Shown piece by piece: positions 30,910-39,803 of a DNA stretch of 64,000 nt. The position numbers were made by a program, and so were the translations under genes. The stretch is from Streptomyces melanogenes (GTDB lineage: Bacteria > Actinomycetota > Actinomycetes > Streptomycetales > Streptomycetaceae), in the NCBI RefSeq assembly GCF_014649795.1, contig NZ_BMTS01000006.1, positions 372,001 through 436,000 of the forward strand, written 5' to 3'. The notes under the pieces were generated by a model. The model did no database searches. It was not told the DNA's origin and saw only the letters and a list, made by a program, of their open reading frames with translations. How positions within the stretch are numbered: position 1 is the first letter of the stretch; every line of letters begins with the position of its first letter.

Positions 30910-33759
30910 TTGCACAAGCCCAGAGCAGGCAGAGCCGGAGCAGGCAGCACCCGGGGGACCAGGACCGGCGCGGGGGTGGCCGCGTTCCTGGGGGCCGCCG
31001 CCCTCCTCGCCACCGCCGTGCCGGCGGCCCACGCCGCGCCCCAGGCGCAGGCGCCCGCCACCGACGTCGTGCCCGGCACCGGCACCGCGACCCCCGCCCT
31101 CGTCGACGGCCTCCACGAGAGCGCCGACGCCGAGGCGGCGCCCGCCGACGCGGCCCGGAGCCACCTCGCCGCCAAGGAGAGCCGCTACCGGATAGCCGAC
31201 CCCGGCCGCGACCTCACCCCCGTACAGACGCTGAAGCAGGGCGCGGACGAGACCGTACGGCTCCAGCAGAAGCACCGCGGCGTCGAGGTGCTCGGCGGCC
31301 AGTACGTGGTGCGGATGGAGAAGAAGGACGGCAAGCGCGTCGTCACCGGCACCTCCGGCAAGTACTTCACCGGGCTGACCACCGGCACGCGGGCGACCGT
31401 CGCCGAGGACGTGGCCGTGCGCCGGGCCGTCACCTCGGTCGCCGCCCGCATCGGCGGCGCCACCCTCGGCAAGAAGGACGTCCAGCCCTCCGAGGGCGCC
31501 AAGACGAAGGCGGCCGCCGCGCTCTTTGGCAAGGCGGGCGGCCTGGTCGTCGTCCCCAAGGGCGCGGGCATCCTCACCTACCGCGTCACCGTGCGCGGCA
31601 CCGACACCGCCACCGGCAGGCCGGTCCTGCAGGACGTGTACGTCGACGCGCACGCGGGCTTCCCGGTGCTCCAGTACAGCCTGATCAAGACGATGACGGC
31701 GCCGAAGCCCGCGGGTGGGGCCGCGAAGCCCGCCGCCGCGCCGAAGGCGCCCGCCGCCACCACCAACCCCGGCACCAGCGGCACCGGCGTCAAGTACAGC
31801 GGCGAGCAGGTCCCGCTGGACATCTACTTCGACGACGCGGCCAAGCAGTACAGCCTCGTCGACTACGCGCGGATGGCCACCACCAGCAAGAACACCCTGC
31901 ACACCTGGGACGCGCGCGCGGTCGACGTCAACGACGCCTCGGGGCGCTGGCCGGCCGGGCTCAAGGAGTTCACCAACGCGGCCCCCGACTACAGCGGCGA
32001 CGCCACCGCCGCGGGCGCGGTCGACGCGCACTGGGCGGCCGGGCAGGTCTACGACTACTACAAGAAGGTGCACGGCCGCGACAGCCTGGACGGGCGCGGC
32101 ATGACCATCAACTCGCTGGTCGGCGTGACCTACGCGGGCGGCCCGTTCGTCAACGCCTTCTGGGACGGCCAGAAGATGGTGTACGGCGCCGGGGACGAGC
32201 AGTACAAGACGCTCTCCGCCGACCTCGACGTCGTCGGCCACGAGATGACCCACGGCGTGGTCGAGAACACCGCGAACCTCGTCTACGCGGGCCAGTCCGG
32301 CGCCCTCAACGAGGCGCTCGCCGACTACTTCGGCAACGCCATCGACGTCACCGCCAGCGGCACGAAGATGGACGACCCGGACGCCGGGCTCATCGGCGAG
32401 GACCTGTGCCGCACCACCAAGCCGCGCGAGTGCGCCTTCCGCGACCTCAACGACGGCCGCACCACCGCCAAGGACTACCTCGGCGTCACCTTCGGCACCG
32501 ACAACGGCGGCGTCCACCTCAACTCGACGATCTTCTCGGGCGCCCTGTGGGACATCCGCCAGGACCTGGACCCGAAGGACCCCTTCCTCGCGGACCGGCT
32601 GGTCTACAAGGCCCTCTCCACGTACATGACCCCGCTGGACGGCTACACCGAGGCCCGCAACGCGGTCGTCGCGGCCGCCAAGGACCTGGGGCTGTCGGCC
32701 AGGCAGCAGAACGTCGTCAAGCGGTCGTTCAACGCCCACGGCATCGTGCCCGGCTGGGAGAACGCCATCGGCGTCGACTCCGACCGCCTCTTCGGCAAGC
32801 TCAACATCGCCGGTACGGGCACGGCCGCGGGCGGCGGCTGGTGGGCCACGTCCAAGTCCAACGACGACGGCAGCGAGGCCTACTCGGTCTACGCCGGGCG
32901 GGTCGACGGCAGGGGCACGCCCAGGCTGATCAGCCCCAACGACGGCCGCTACCACGTGTATCCGGCCACCGACGGCAAGACGGTGGTGTGGGCCGCGTTC
33001 GGCACGACCAGCCTCGACATCCTCTCCCGCCCGATCGCGGGCGGCCCGATCAAGACGCTGTACACCTCGTACACCAACGTCCAGAACCTCCACGTGGAGA
33101 ACGGCACGGTGGTCTTCGAGTCCTTCGACCCGTTCGGCGGGCGGCACGTCGGCTTCCTCAAGCCCGGCGACCGCGAGCCCACCTGGGTGGACGGCGGCAA
33201 GTACGAGCTCGGCACCGGACTGCCCTCGCTGAAGAACGGCAGGATCGCCTACGCCAAGCTCTACCCGGGCGAGACCGACTACAAGATCGGCACCGAGACG
33301 TACGACCTCGCCACCGGCAAGACCCAGCTCGCCCAGCAGCTCGGTGAGCCGCAGGCGATCGGCCAGACCGGCATCACCGGCAAGAACGTGTTCTGGCTGG
33401 TCGACGAGAACCCGGCCGACCAGGGACAGATGGCGGTGCGCAGGTCCACCCTGGAGGGCACCGGCACGGCGGACATCAGCGCCGAGTCCGGCCCCGGCGC
33501 GCTGATCCCGTTCGACCTGACGGCGTCCGACGACGCGGTCACGGTGAACACCCTGCTGCCGGACACCCAGTACCGCAATGAGACCCTGCCCAAGCTGTGG
33601 CAGCTCAGCGCCGACGGCACCCGCAGGGAGCGCCTCTCCTGCAACCGCGGCGAGCAGCTGTACCCGTCCGCCGCGGGCGGGCGGCAGGTCGTCTGGCTGG
33701 ACGGCACCACCGGCTGGACGGACCTGGTCACCCGGGAGCGGCCGGCCGGCACCTGCTGA
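30910..33759 (+). CDS. extracellular M4 (thermolysin-like) metalloprotease with C-terminal beta-propeller-like extension
   Basis: A 949-residue secreted zinc protease. The signal peptide (VAAFLGAAALLATAVPAAHA) ends near residue 43. An FTP/PepSY-type propeptide (about 85-260) includes LQQKHRGVEVLGGQYVV. The M4 catalytic domain (about 275-610) has HEMTH with His444 and His448 as zinc ligands, Glu445 as base, and Glu468 in the NEALADYFG helix. About 340 more residues follow, with repeated short strands (TDGKTVVWAAF, ENGTVVFESF, LKNGRIAYAK) at roughly 40-50 residue intervals, resembling a TolB/WD40-type propeller. This tail is absent in typical M4 enzymes. The start is TTG 30910, with GGAGGAAA seven bases upstream. 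It is divergent from the lysozyme gene. Confidence 0.92.
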   Translation: MHKPRAGRAGAGSTRGTRTGAGVAAFLGAAALLATAVPAAHAAPQAQAPATDVVPGTGTATPALVDGLHESADAEAAPADAARSHLAAKESRYRIADPGRDLTPVQTLKQGADETVRLQQKHRGVEVLGGQYVVRMEKKDGKRVVTGTSGKYFTGLTTGTRATVAEDVAVRRAVTSVAARIGGATLGKKDVQPSEGAKTKAAAALFGKAGGLVVVPKGAGILTYRVTVRGTDTATGRPVLQDVYVDAHAGFPVLQYSLIKTMTAPKPAGGAAKPAAAPKAPAATTNPGTSGTGVKYSGEQVPLDIYFDDAAKQYSLVDYARMATTSKNTLHTWDARAVDVNDASGRWPAGLKEFTNAAPDYSGDATAAGAVDAHWAAGQVYDYYKKVHGRDSLDGRGMTINSLVGVTYAGGPFVNAFWDGQKMVYGAGDEQYKTLSADLDVVGHEMTHGVVENTANLVYAGQSGALNEALADYFGNAIDVTASGTKMDDPDAGLIGEDLCRTTKPRECAFRDLNDGRTTAKDYLGVTFGTDNGGVHLNSTIFSGALWDIRQDLDPKDPFLADRLVYKALSTYMTPLDGYTEARNAVVAAAKDLGLSARQQNVVKRSFNAHGIVPGWENAIGVDSDRLFGKLNIAGTGTAAGGGWWATSKSNDDGSEAYSVYAGRVDGRGTPRLISPNDGRYHVYPATDGKTVVWAAFGTTSLDILSRPIAGGPIKTLYTSYTNVQNLHVENGTVVFESFDPFGGRHVGFLKPGDREPTWVDGGKYELGTGLPSLKNGRIAYAKLYPGETDYKIGTETYDLATGKTQLAQQLGEPQAIGQTGITGKNVFWLVDENPADQGQMAVRRSTLEGTGTADISAESGPGALIPFDLTASDDAVTVNTLLPDTQYRNETLPKLWQLSADGTRRERLSCNRGEQLYPSAAGGRQVVWLDGTTGWTDLVTRERPAGTC

Positions 33760-33793
33760 ATGCGCTCCCCGCATGACGCGTAATTGAGCCAAA

Positions 33794-33822
33794 GGGCCCC
33801 CGGTGCTCGGCGCCGGGGGCCC
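33794..33822 (+). terminator. terminator after the M4 protease
   Basis: A perfect 10-bp GGGCCCCCGG stem (33794-33803 with 33813-33822) with a 9-base loop, 35 bases after the stop. Confidence 0.78.
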
Positions 33823-33846
33823 CTGTCCAGCGGGGACTGGGAAATA

Positions 33847-33863
33847 CTGTCCCGTCGGGACAG
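33847..33863 (+). promoter_or_regulatory. 17-bp perfect palindrome, probable MarR autoregulatory operator
   Basis: CTGTCCCG-T-CGGGACAG is fully symmetric and lies 19-35 bases upstream of the MarR-type start. MarR proteins bind such palindromes and usually repress their own gene. Confidence 0.75.
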
Positions 33864-33881
33864 CGTGGGATGGGAGCTGAT

Positions 33882-34349
33882 GTGCACGGTCCGGACCAGG
33901 AGTTTCTCGCACTCGAACGCGAGCTGGCGGTGTTCCTGAGGCGCGCCCGGGCGTCCTCCGGCGAGATGGCCCGCGCGGTCCATCCGGAGCTGGAGGCCGC
34001 GGCCTACGGGCTCTTCGTGCGCCTGGAGGAGGGCGGCCCGCAGCGGGCCACCGAGCTCGCCGCGTACTTCGGCGTGGGCAAGGCGACCATGAGCCGCCAG
34101 CTGCGCGCCCTGGAGGACCTGGGCCTGGTGGCGCGCGAGCCGGACCCGGCCGACGGCCGCGCCTCGCTGGTACGCCTCACCGAGGAGGGCCTGGCCCGCT
34201 TCCGCCGGGTCCGCGACGCCCGCCGCGCCCAGTACGTCACCAAACTGGCGGACTGGGACCGCAAGGAAATCGCAGAACTGGCGAGACTCCTGCACCAGCT
34301 GAACGCGAGAGCGGACATGCAGGAACCGGGGGCACAGCTGCGCCCCTAG
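33882..34349 (+). CDS. MarR-family transcriptional regulator
   Basis: A 155-residue winged-helix dimer. The recognition part (TELAAYFGVGKATMSRQLRALEDLGLVAREPDPADGRASLVRLTEEG) spans residues 50-100, with the wing DPADGR typical of MarR. GTG 33882 has GGGAG five bases upstream and lies after the 17-bp operator; ATG 33870 is an alternative. MarR factors respond to phenolic ligands or oxidants, but no co-transcribed gene reveals its target. The next gene is convergent across repeat-like DNA. Confidence 0.9.
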   Translation: MHGPDQEFLALERELAVFLRRARASSGEMARAVHPELEAAAYGLFVRLEEGGPQRATELAAYFGVGKATMSRQLRALEDLGLVAREPDPADGRASLVRLTEEGLARFRRVRDARRAQYVTKLADWDRKEIAELARLLHQLNARADMQEPGAQLRP

Positions 34350-34357
34350 GGTCGCAG

Positions 34358-34500
34358 CCCTTCAGGGGCGCGGTGGGGGCCCCGCCGCGCCAGGGCCGCC
34401 TGCTTTTAGGGACGCGGTGAGGATCCCGCCGAGCACCGGCCCCCTGCCTTCAGGGGCGCGGGGAACTGCGCGCCCAGCCCCCACCGGCCCGCAGCCGCGA
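34358..34500. repeat. three degenerate copies of an intergenic GC-rich repeat
   Basis: Units of about 44 bp begin at about 34361, 34404 and 34448, each opening TTYAGGGRCGCGG and continuing with a variable Gly/Cys-coding-like GC stretch. The third contains AGGGGCGCGGGGAACTGCGC, the same core as in the element at 57047-57259. It lies between convergent gene ends. Confidence 0.6.
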
Positions 34501-34501
34501 C

Positions 34502-35290
34502 TCAAAGCTCCACATACACGGCGGTGGCGTCATCGTGCGTCTTGCTGCCCCGCAGATACGTACGCCCGGCGGCATCGGCCCGCTCCAGCTCCCGCACCCT
34601 GTCGATCAACCCCTGCGGCCCGGCCTTGCGCAGCAGAGCGAGACACCCACCCCAGTCGCCCTCGCGAAACGTCTCGACCCACCGGCTGGCGCCATCACTG
34701 AGCGCGGCCAGTGCCCGTACATCCCTCACAGGGGTGCGACCGGTAATGGCGCGCGAGGCCACAGAGGGATCCGCCGCGGCGGTGAAGAACCCCCCCTCCC
34801 GGTTACGGGCCACCGCATCCGCCACGGAATCCGACACCAGCACGGACCGCGGCACCCGGTCGAGCCGGTCGTCCAGGACCGCCCGGACCACCCCGTCGGG
34901 CGACGACAGCAGCAGGACGGAGTCGGACAGCACCAGATGCTCCACGACCTCCTCGTCCCAACGCGCCACGACCACCGTCGCCTGAGGCGTACGCGGGTGA
35001 GAAAGGTCACAGGTGTCACGGTGGGCGTCCGCGGTGCGCCTGATGGACTCCGCGAGGATCCCGCTCAGCGGTATGTCGCGCCGCGAACCGGACAGTTCGG
35101 TCAGCGCGCCGCCGAGCCGCGCGGTGAACCAGGACACGTCGTGCACACAGTCCCCGTTGCCCGGCGGTGGGGTCACCCCGTCGAGCACCACCAGCACCCC
35201 GCCCCGTCCGGCGGCGGGCAGCACGGTGGCGGCCCAGTCCTCGTTGGGGCGGGCGGGGTCACCGGGGGCCGTGGCGAGTTCGATGCGCAT
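34502..35290 (-). CDS. PP2C-like protein phosphatase family protein
   Basis: A 262-residue protein resembling the PPM/PP2C phosphatase fold. Metal-binding positions are suggested by Asp in NEDWAA near residue 17, VVLDGVTPP near 35-43 and a late ALSDGASRW near 190-198. The final DDATAVYVEL resembles the D-N/D-x-T motif at the end of PP2C domains. Sequence around the second metal site is atypical. ATG 35290 has no clear Shine-Dalgarno site, so the mRNA may be leaderless. It is divergent from cvnA across a 379-bp gap. A role in reversing Ser/Thr phosphorylation is possible but unproved. Confidence 0.72.
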   Translation of the reverse strand: MRIELATAPGDPARPNEDWAATVLPAAGRGGVLVVLDGVTPPPGNGDCVHDVSWFTARLGGALTELSGSRRDIPLSGILAESIRRTADAHRDTCDLSHPRTPQATVVVARWDEEVVEHLVLSDSVLLLSSPDGVVRAVLDDRLDRVPRSVLVSDSVADAVARNREGGFFTAAADPSVASRAITGRTPVRDVRALAALSDGASRWVETFREGDWGGCLALLRKAGPQGLIDRVRELERADAAGRTYLRGSKTHDDATAVYVEL

Positions 35291-35330
35291 ACGGCCAGTC
35301 TGCACGACGCCTCCACGCGGCCTCCATGAC

Positions 35331-35496
35331 GGCCAATTGGCCTGGACCACTGGGCCGGAAGGCGGCTCCGAGCCGGGCCCGACGGCCCGTCGGGAAGCTG
35401 TGGGCGGGCATCCTGCCAAAGGCCGCGCGGAAGTTCCAACCGGCCTTCCGCACGAGCGGTGGCGGCCATTCCGCGGGAGTTGATGGCCAACTCCCG
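35331..35496. promoter_or_regulatory. palindromes in the divergent gap before the conservon
   Basis: GGCCAATTGGCC (35331-35342) is a perfect 12-bp palindrome. CGGGAGTTG (35474-35482), five bases, CAACTCCCG (35488-35496) has perfect 9-bp arms, followed by GAGTG-N5-CACTC (35496-35510). They are candidate binding sites for control of cvnA or the PP2C-like gene. No gene is visible in 35291-35669. Confidence 0.45.
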
Positions 35497-35669
35497 AGTG
35501 TTGTTCACTCGTTCGGGTGGCGGAGTGGATGTTGCATGCCTCCTTCCGAAAACCACTGGAATGGTCGGAAGCCGTGCAGGGGTGGGAACGCGTCGCACAC
35601 GACGCAAGAGACGCATGACCGGTCGTCACCTCGGCTTCATGGGTGGACGAGTCAAGATTGAGAGCACCG

Positions 35670-38243
35670 GTGCAGAACAAGCGGCCTCGGGGCAAGGGCG
35701 GCGAGACCGTCAAGGGCGCTGAGGGCGCCGCGGACACCGCGGGCGCCGGACGCCCCGTGCGCGTACGGACCCGGCTGGTCACCTCGGTCGCCCTGGTCTC
35801 GCTCACCGTCCTGGGCGCGGGCACCCCCACGCTGCTCACCGCCTCCTCGGACCTCAACGAGTCGCAGAGCCTGGTCACCCTGGCCGAGCTGAACCAGCAG
35901 GCCGTCACCCTGGCCCACGCCCTCGCCGACGAACGCGACGACGTCACCGCGTACATCGCGGGCGGCCGCGACCCGCGCAAGGACGCCGCCCTCAAGGACC
36001 GCGCCACCCGCGTCGACCGGCGCATCGACGAGATCCGCGCCACCGCGCCCGCGGCCCTCGGCCGCGACCTGGCCACCGTGCCCTCCCTGCGCCGCACCGC
36101 CCTCACCGGCAAGGGCACCGCCCTGGAGGCGCACCGCACGTACTCCGACGTGATCGCCAAGCTGCTCGGCCTCGCCGCCGAGCTGGCCGACCGGACGCCG
36201 CCGCGCGCCGCCGAGGCCACCCGCGCCCCGGCCGACCTCGGCCGCGCCGTCGAACAGGCCTCCGCCGCCCGGGGCCTGCTGGTCGCCGCGCTCTCCGTGC
36301 CGCAGAAGCCCGGCACCACGGTCTACGACCCGATCACCGGGCGGTACGTGCAGAAGGACGCCGCCGACGGCGAAGAGGGCCGCACCCGGGACGCCTTGAG
36401 CGCCGCCGGGCAGCAGGCGCGGGTGCGCGAGCAGTCCGCGCTCGCCGACTTCGACCAGGCGGCCGCCCCCACCGCGCGCGAGAAGCTCGCCACCACGGTC
36501 ACCGGCCCGGACGTGGACGCCGCCGAGCGCTATCTCGCCCGCCTCACCGACCAGCCCCAACTGAGCACCTCCGACCGCAAGTTGGGCGCCGACAAGGTCG
36601 CCGCCGCGCTCACCGCGCGGATCGACCGGATGCGCGGCACCGAGTCGGCGCTCGCCACGGCCGAGGTGAAGCGGTTCGAGGCGCTGCGCGACGACGACGT
36701 GACCGACCTCGAACTCCGTGTCGCGCTGATCGGCGCGCTGCTGCTGTTCGCCGTCGGCGTCTCGTCCGCGAGCGCCCGCAGCCTCACCCGGCCGCTCGCC
36801 GTGCTGCGGCGCGGCGCGGCTCGCCTTGCCACCGCGCCCGAGGCGGAGGAGCCGGTCCGCTTCACCGGCCGCAACGACGAGTTCGCCCAGGCCGTCCGGT
36901 CCCTCAACACCCTCCACGACCGGCTGCGCGAGCACGCGGCCCGCGCCGACGACCTCGGCGCGGAGCTGGCCGGCGCCCGCGAGGGCCAGACCGCGCTCGC
37001 CGTCGAACGAGCCGAACTGGCCGAGGCCGTACGGGAGTTGACCGTACAGCTGGAGCGGGCGCGCGGCACCGTGCAGCACACCTTCGTCAACCTCGGGCTT
37101 CGCAGCCTCGGCCTGGTCGAGCGTCAGCTCGGCATCATCGAGGGCCTGGAGGAGCGCGAGCAGGACCCCGACCAGCTCGCCACGCTCTTCAAGCTCGACC
37201 ACATGGCCACGGTCATCCGCCGCCACGGCGAGAACCTGCTGGTCCTCGCGGGCGCCGAGCACCACCACAACCACCCCGGCCCGGTCCCGCTCGTCGATGT
37301 CCTGCGGGCCGCCGTCAGCGAGATCGAGCGGTACGAGCGGGTCGTCATCCAGGCCCTGCCGCCGCACGCCCAGGTCGCCGGGTTCGCCGCCGACGATCTC
37401 AGCCACCTGGTCGCCGAGCTCCTGGAGAACGCCACCTCGTTCTCGCCGCCGGACGCCCAGGTCCAGCTCTCCGGCTGGCAGCTGGAGAGCGGCGAGGTCA
37501 TGCTCTCGGTCCAGGACGAGGGCATCGGGGTGAGCCCGGCGCGCCGCACCGAGCTCAACATGCGGCTCGCGGACCCGTCCATGTACGAGCCGGGGGAGCC
37601 CGGCACCGAGACCGGTGGCCTCGGACTGCACGTCGCCGCGCTGCTCGCCCGCCGCCACGGGGTGCGGATCGAACTGCGCGAGCAGAAGCAGGGCGGGCTG
37701 GCGGCCGTGGTCGTGCTGCCCGAGCCGATCCTGCCGAAGACGCCCCCGGCCGAGCCGCCGCACGTGGCGCCGGCCCAGGGCGACGCGCCGCGCTTCACGC
37801 TGCCGGGCGCGCTGGCGGAGGCCAACTCCAACGTGCTGCCCGAGCGGGCGGAGCGCACGGCGGAGATCCCGCTCCCGGCCCCCGCGCCGGAGGCGGACAC
37901 GCACGAGCGGGTCGACGAGCCGACGTTCGAGATGCGGCTCCCGACACCGGAGCCCGAGCCCGAGCCGCGGCCCACCGTCCCCGCGCAGCGCGTCACGGAC
38001 AAGGGGCTGCCCAAGCGCACCCCGAAGGTGGTCAAGGCGGGCACCACCGCCCCGGCCCCGCGCAAGGGCGGCGCGGAGGTCGCCGACGCGCTGCGGCGGC
38101 GGCTCGGCGGGTTCCAGCAGGGCGCCCTGGAGGGCCGCCGGCACGCCGAGACCGAGATCCAGGAAGCACAGAGCGAAGCACACGTCGAAGAGAAGGCATC
38201 CAGGCCACACACGGGGGAGACAGTCGAGGAGGCACGCAGTTGA
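35670..38243 (+). CDS. cvnA: conservon sensor-kinase-like protein CvnA (nitrate-sensor NIT domain, HATPase)
   Basis: A membrane protein of about 857 residues. The first helix (about 30-55) is followed by a large extracellular region with a NIT-like helical bundle (LNQQAVTLAHALADERDDVTAYIAGG), a second helix (about 350-370), HAMP, and a HATPase domain with ELLENATSFSPP, DEGIGV and GGLGLHVAALLARRHG. There is no recognisable HisKA His motif; the segment before HATPase is FVNLGLRSLGLVERQLGII, typical of conservon kinase-like proteins. A long Pro/Glu-rich C-terminal tail follows. Starts at 35643 or 35670 (GTG) are both possible; 35670 has GAGAG upstream. In conservons CvnA is thought to recruit CvnB-D at the membrane, like a GPCR-G-protein complex. 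Stop overlaps cvnB as TTGA. Confidence 0.92.
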   Translation: MQNKRPRGKGGETVKGAEGAADTAGAGRPVRVRTRLVTSVALVSLTVLGAGTPTLLTASSDLNESQSLVTLAELNQQAVTLAHALADERDDVTAYIAGGRDPRKDAALKDRATRVDRRIDEIRATAPAALGRDLATVPSLRRTALTGKGTALEAHRTYSDVIAKLLGLAAELADRTPPRAAEATRAPADLGRAVEQASAARGLLVAALSVPQKPGTTVYDPITGRYVQKDAADGEEGRTRDALSAAGQQARVREQSALADFDQAAAPTAREKLATTVTGPDVDAAERYLARLTDQPQLSTSDRKLGADKVAAALTARIDRMRGTESALATAEVKRFEALRDDDVTDLELRVALIGALLLFAVGVSSASARSLTRPLAVLRRGAARLATAPEAEEPVRFTGRNDEFAQAVRSLNTLHDRLREHAARADDLGAELAGAREGQTALAVERAELAEAVRELTVQLERARGTVQHTFVNLGLRSLGLVERQLGIIEGLEEREQDPDQLATLFKLDHMATVIRRHGENLLVLAGAEHHHNHPGPVPLVDVLRAAVSEIERYERVVIQALPPHAQVAGFAADDLSHLVAELLENATSFSPPDAQVQLSGWQLESGEVMLSVQDEGIGVSPARRTELNMRLADPSMYEPGEPGTETGGLGLHVAALLARRHGVRIELREQKQGGLAAVVVLPEPILPKTPPAEPPHVAPAQGDAPRFTLPGALAEANSNVLPERAERTAEIPLPAPAPEADTHERVDEPTFEMRLPTPEPEPEPRPTVPAQRVTDKGLPKRTPKVVKAGTTAPAPRKGGAEVADALRRRLGGFQQGALEGRRHAETEIQEAQSEAHVEEKASRPHTGETVEEARS

Positions 38244-38725
38244 CTGCGACCGGCACCGGCACGTTCGGACTGAGCAGCGAAGCCCGCAATCTGCACTGGC
38301 TGTTGCGGAACCTGGTCGAGGAGGTGCCGGGACTCCTCTCCGTCGCGGTCGTCTCCTCGGACGGACTGCTGCTGCTCTCGTCCGACCCGGACCAGCGGCC
38401 CGCCCGCACGGAGCCCCGCACCGAAGGGCCGCGCGGCTCCAGCGCCGACCTCGCCACCATCGTCTCCGGCATCGGCAGCCTCACCCACGGCGCCGCGCGG
38501 CTCATGGACGGCGGCGGGGTCAAGCAGACCGTGGTCGCGATGGAGGAGGGCAGCGTCTTCGTCATGGCGATCAGCGACGGCTCGCTGCTCGGGGTGCACG
38601 CCACGCCCGACTGCGACGTCACCGTCGTCGCGTACCACATGGCCCTCTTCGTCGGCCGCGCCGGACACGTGCTCACCCCCGAACTCCGCAGCGAACTGCG
38701 CCAGTCGATGGAGGCCGTCCAGTGA
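38240..38725 (+). CDS. cvnB: roadblock/LC7-domain protein CvnB
   Basis: A 161-residue protein with a roadblock/LC7 domain (NLHWLLRNLVEEVPGLLSVAVVSSDGLLLL) across most of its length. In conservons this small GTPase-regulating partner binds CvnD and CvnA. TTG 38240 overlaps the cvnA stop by four bases and has GAGGAGG seven bases upstream, a clear case of a TTG start. Its stop overlaps the cvnC GTG as GTGA, so the operon is tightly coupled. Confidence 0.93.
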   Translation: MTATGTGTFGLSSEARNLHWLLRNLVEEVPGLLSVAVVSSDGLLLLSSDPDQRPARTEPRTEGPRGSSADLATIVSGIGSLTHGAARLMDGGGVKQTVVAMEEGSVFVMAISDGSLLGVHATPDCDVTVVAYHMALFVGRAGHVLTPELRSELRQSMEAVQ

Positions 38726-39126
38726 CCTCGTCCGCATCCGCTCCCAAGCTGCCGATACGGGGCAGCGGCCGCAAACCCGCGCGGGTCCGCCCGTACTCCC
38801 TCACCGGCGGACGCACCCGCTTCGGCCACGTGCTCCTCGTGGAGACGTTCGTCGCGGCCATCGAGGCTCCCGAGGAGCGCAAGGCGCTGGGCGGCTCGCC
38901 GCTGCGGATGATGCCGGAGATGCGGGCGATCGTGGAGATCTGCCGCGCGATGCGTACGGTCGCGGAGATCTCGGCGCTGCTGCGCATGCCGCTGGGGGTC
39001 GTCCGGGTGCTGCTCAGCGACCTGGCCGACCAGGGAAGGATCCGTGTGTACGGGACCGGGCACGGCCCCGGGCGGCCCGACCGCGCGCTGCTCGAAAGGG
39101 TCATGAGTGGACTCCGCCGCCTCTGA
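38722..39126 (+). CDS. cvnC: DUF742 protein CvnC
   Basis: A 134-residue DUF742 protein. A Ser/Lys/Arg-rich start is followed by RPYSLTGGRTRFG, then a helical region with wHTH-like spacing (VAEISALLRMPLGVVRVLLSDLADQGRI). GTG 38722 overlaps the cvnB stop, with GGAGG seven bases upstream. It is the third conservon component, of unclear biochemical role. It overlaps cvnD by 20 bases. Confidence 0.92.
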   Translation: MTSSASAPKLPIRGSGRKPARVRPYSLTGGRTRFGHVLLVETFVAAIEAPEERKALGGSPLRMMPEMRAIVEICRAMRTVAEISALLRMPLGVVRVLLSDLADQGRIRVYGTGHGPGRPDRALLERVMSGLRRL

Positions 39127-39742
39127 ACTCCTGGCGCCCGAAGCGGCCGCGTCCATCGAGGAAGACCTGCGGCCCTGGCAGCAGGACCGCACCAGAGCCC
39201 CCATCGCCACCAAGGTCGTGGTGGCGGGCGGCTTCGGCGTGGGGAAGACGACGTTCGTCTCCTCCGTCTCGGAGATCACCCCGCTCCAGACGGAGGCGGT
39301 GATGACCGAGGCGAGCGAGGGCACCGACGACCTCTCGTCGACCCCGGAGAAGACCACCACGACCGTGGCCATGGACTTCGGCCGCATCACGCTCGACGAC
39401 GACCTCGTCCTGTACGTGTTCGGCACGCCCGGGCAGCAGCGGTTCTGGTTCATGTGGGACGACATCGTGCGTGGGGCGATCGGCGCGGTGGTGCTCGCCG
39501 ACACCCGGCGGCTGTCCGACTGCTTCCCGGCGCTCGACTACTTCGAGAGCTGCGACCTGCCGTACATCGTGGCGGTCAACCACTTCGAGGGCACCGAGTC
39601 GTTCGAGCCCGAGGACGTCCGGGAGGCGCTGACGGTGCCGCCGCACATCCCCGTGGTGATCATGGACGCGCGCGACAAGATCACGGTGATCGAGTCGCTG
39701 CTGGCGCTGGTGGCGCACGCGCTGGAAGAACTGCCGGAGTAA
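39107..39742 (+). CDS. cvnD: conservon small GTPase CvnD
   Basis: A 211-residue Ras-like GTPase. It has P-loop GGFGVGKTT (residues 41-49), a switch region with TTTTVAMDFGRI, DxxG replaced by FGTPGQQRFWFMW near 105-117, and an AVNHFEG base-recognition motif in place of NKxD. This is the MglA/CvnD subgroup. GTG 39107 has GAAAGGG six bases upstream. It completes the cvnABCD set. The usual following gene is often a P450; here a StyA-like flavoprotein follows. Confidence 0.93.
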   Translation: MDSAASELLAPEAAASIEEDLRPWQQDRTRAPIATKVVVAGGFGVGKTTFVSSVSEITPLQTEAVMTEASEGTDDLSSTPEKTTTTVAMDFGRITLDDDLVLYVFGTPGQQRFWFMWDDIVRGAIGAVVLADTRRLSDCFPALDYFESCDLPYIVAVNHFEGTESFEPEDVREALTVPPHIPVVIMDARDKITVIESLLALVAHALEELPE

Positions 39743-39803
39743 CGGCGCCCGTACTACTCCTTCATTTACTCACGTATCTGCTGACGTATCGGAGAACACT
39801 CGC

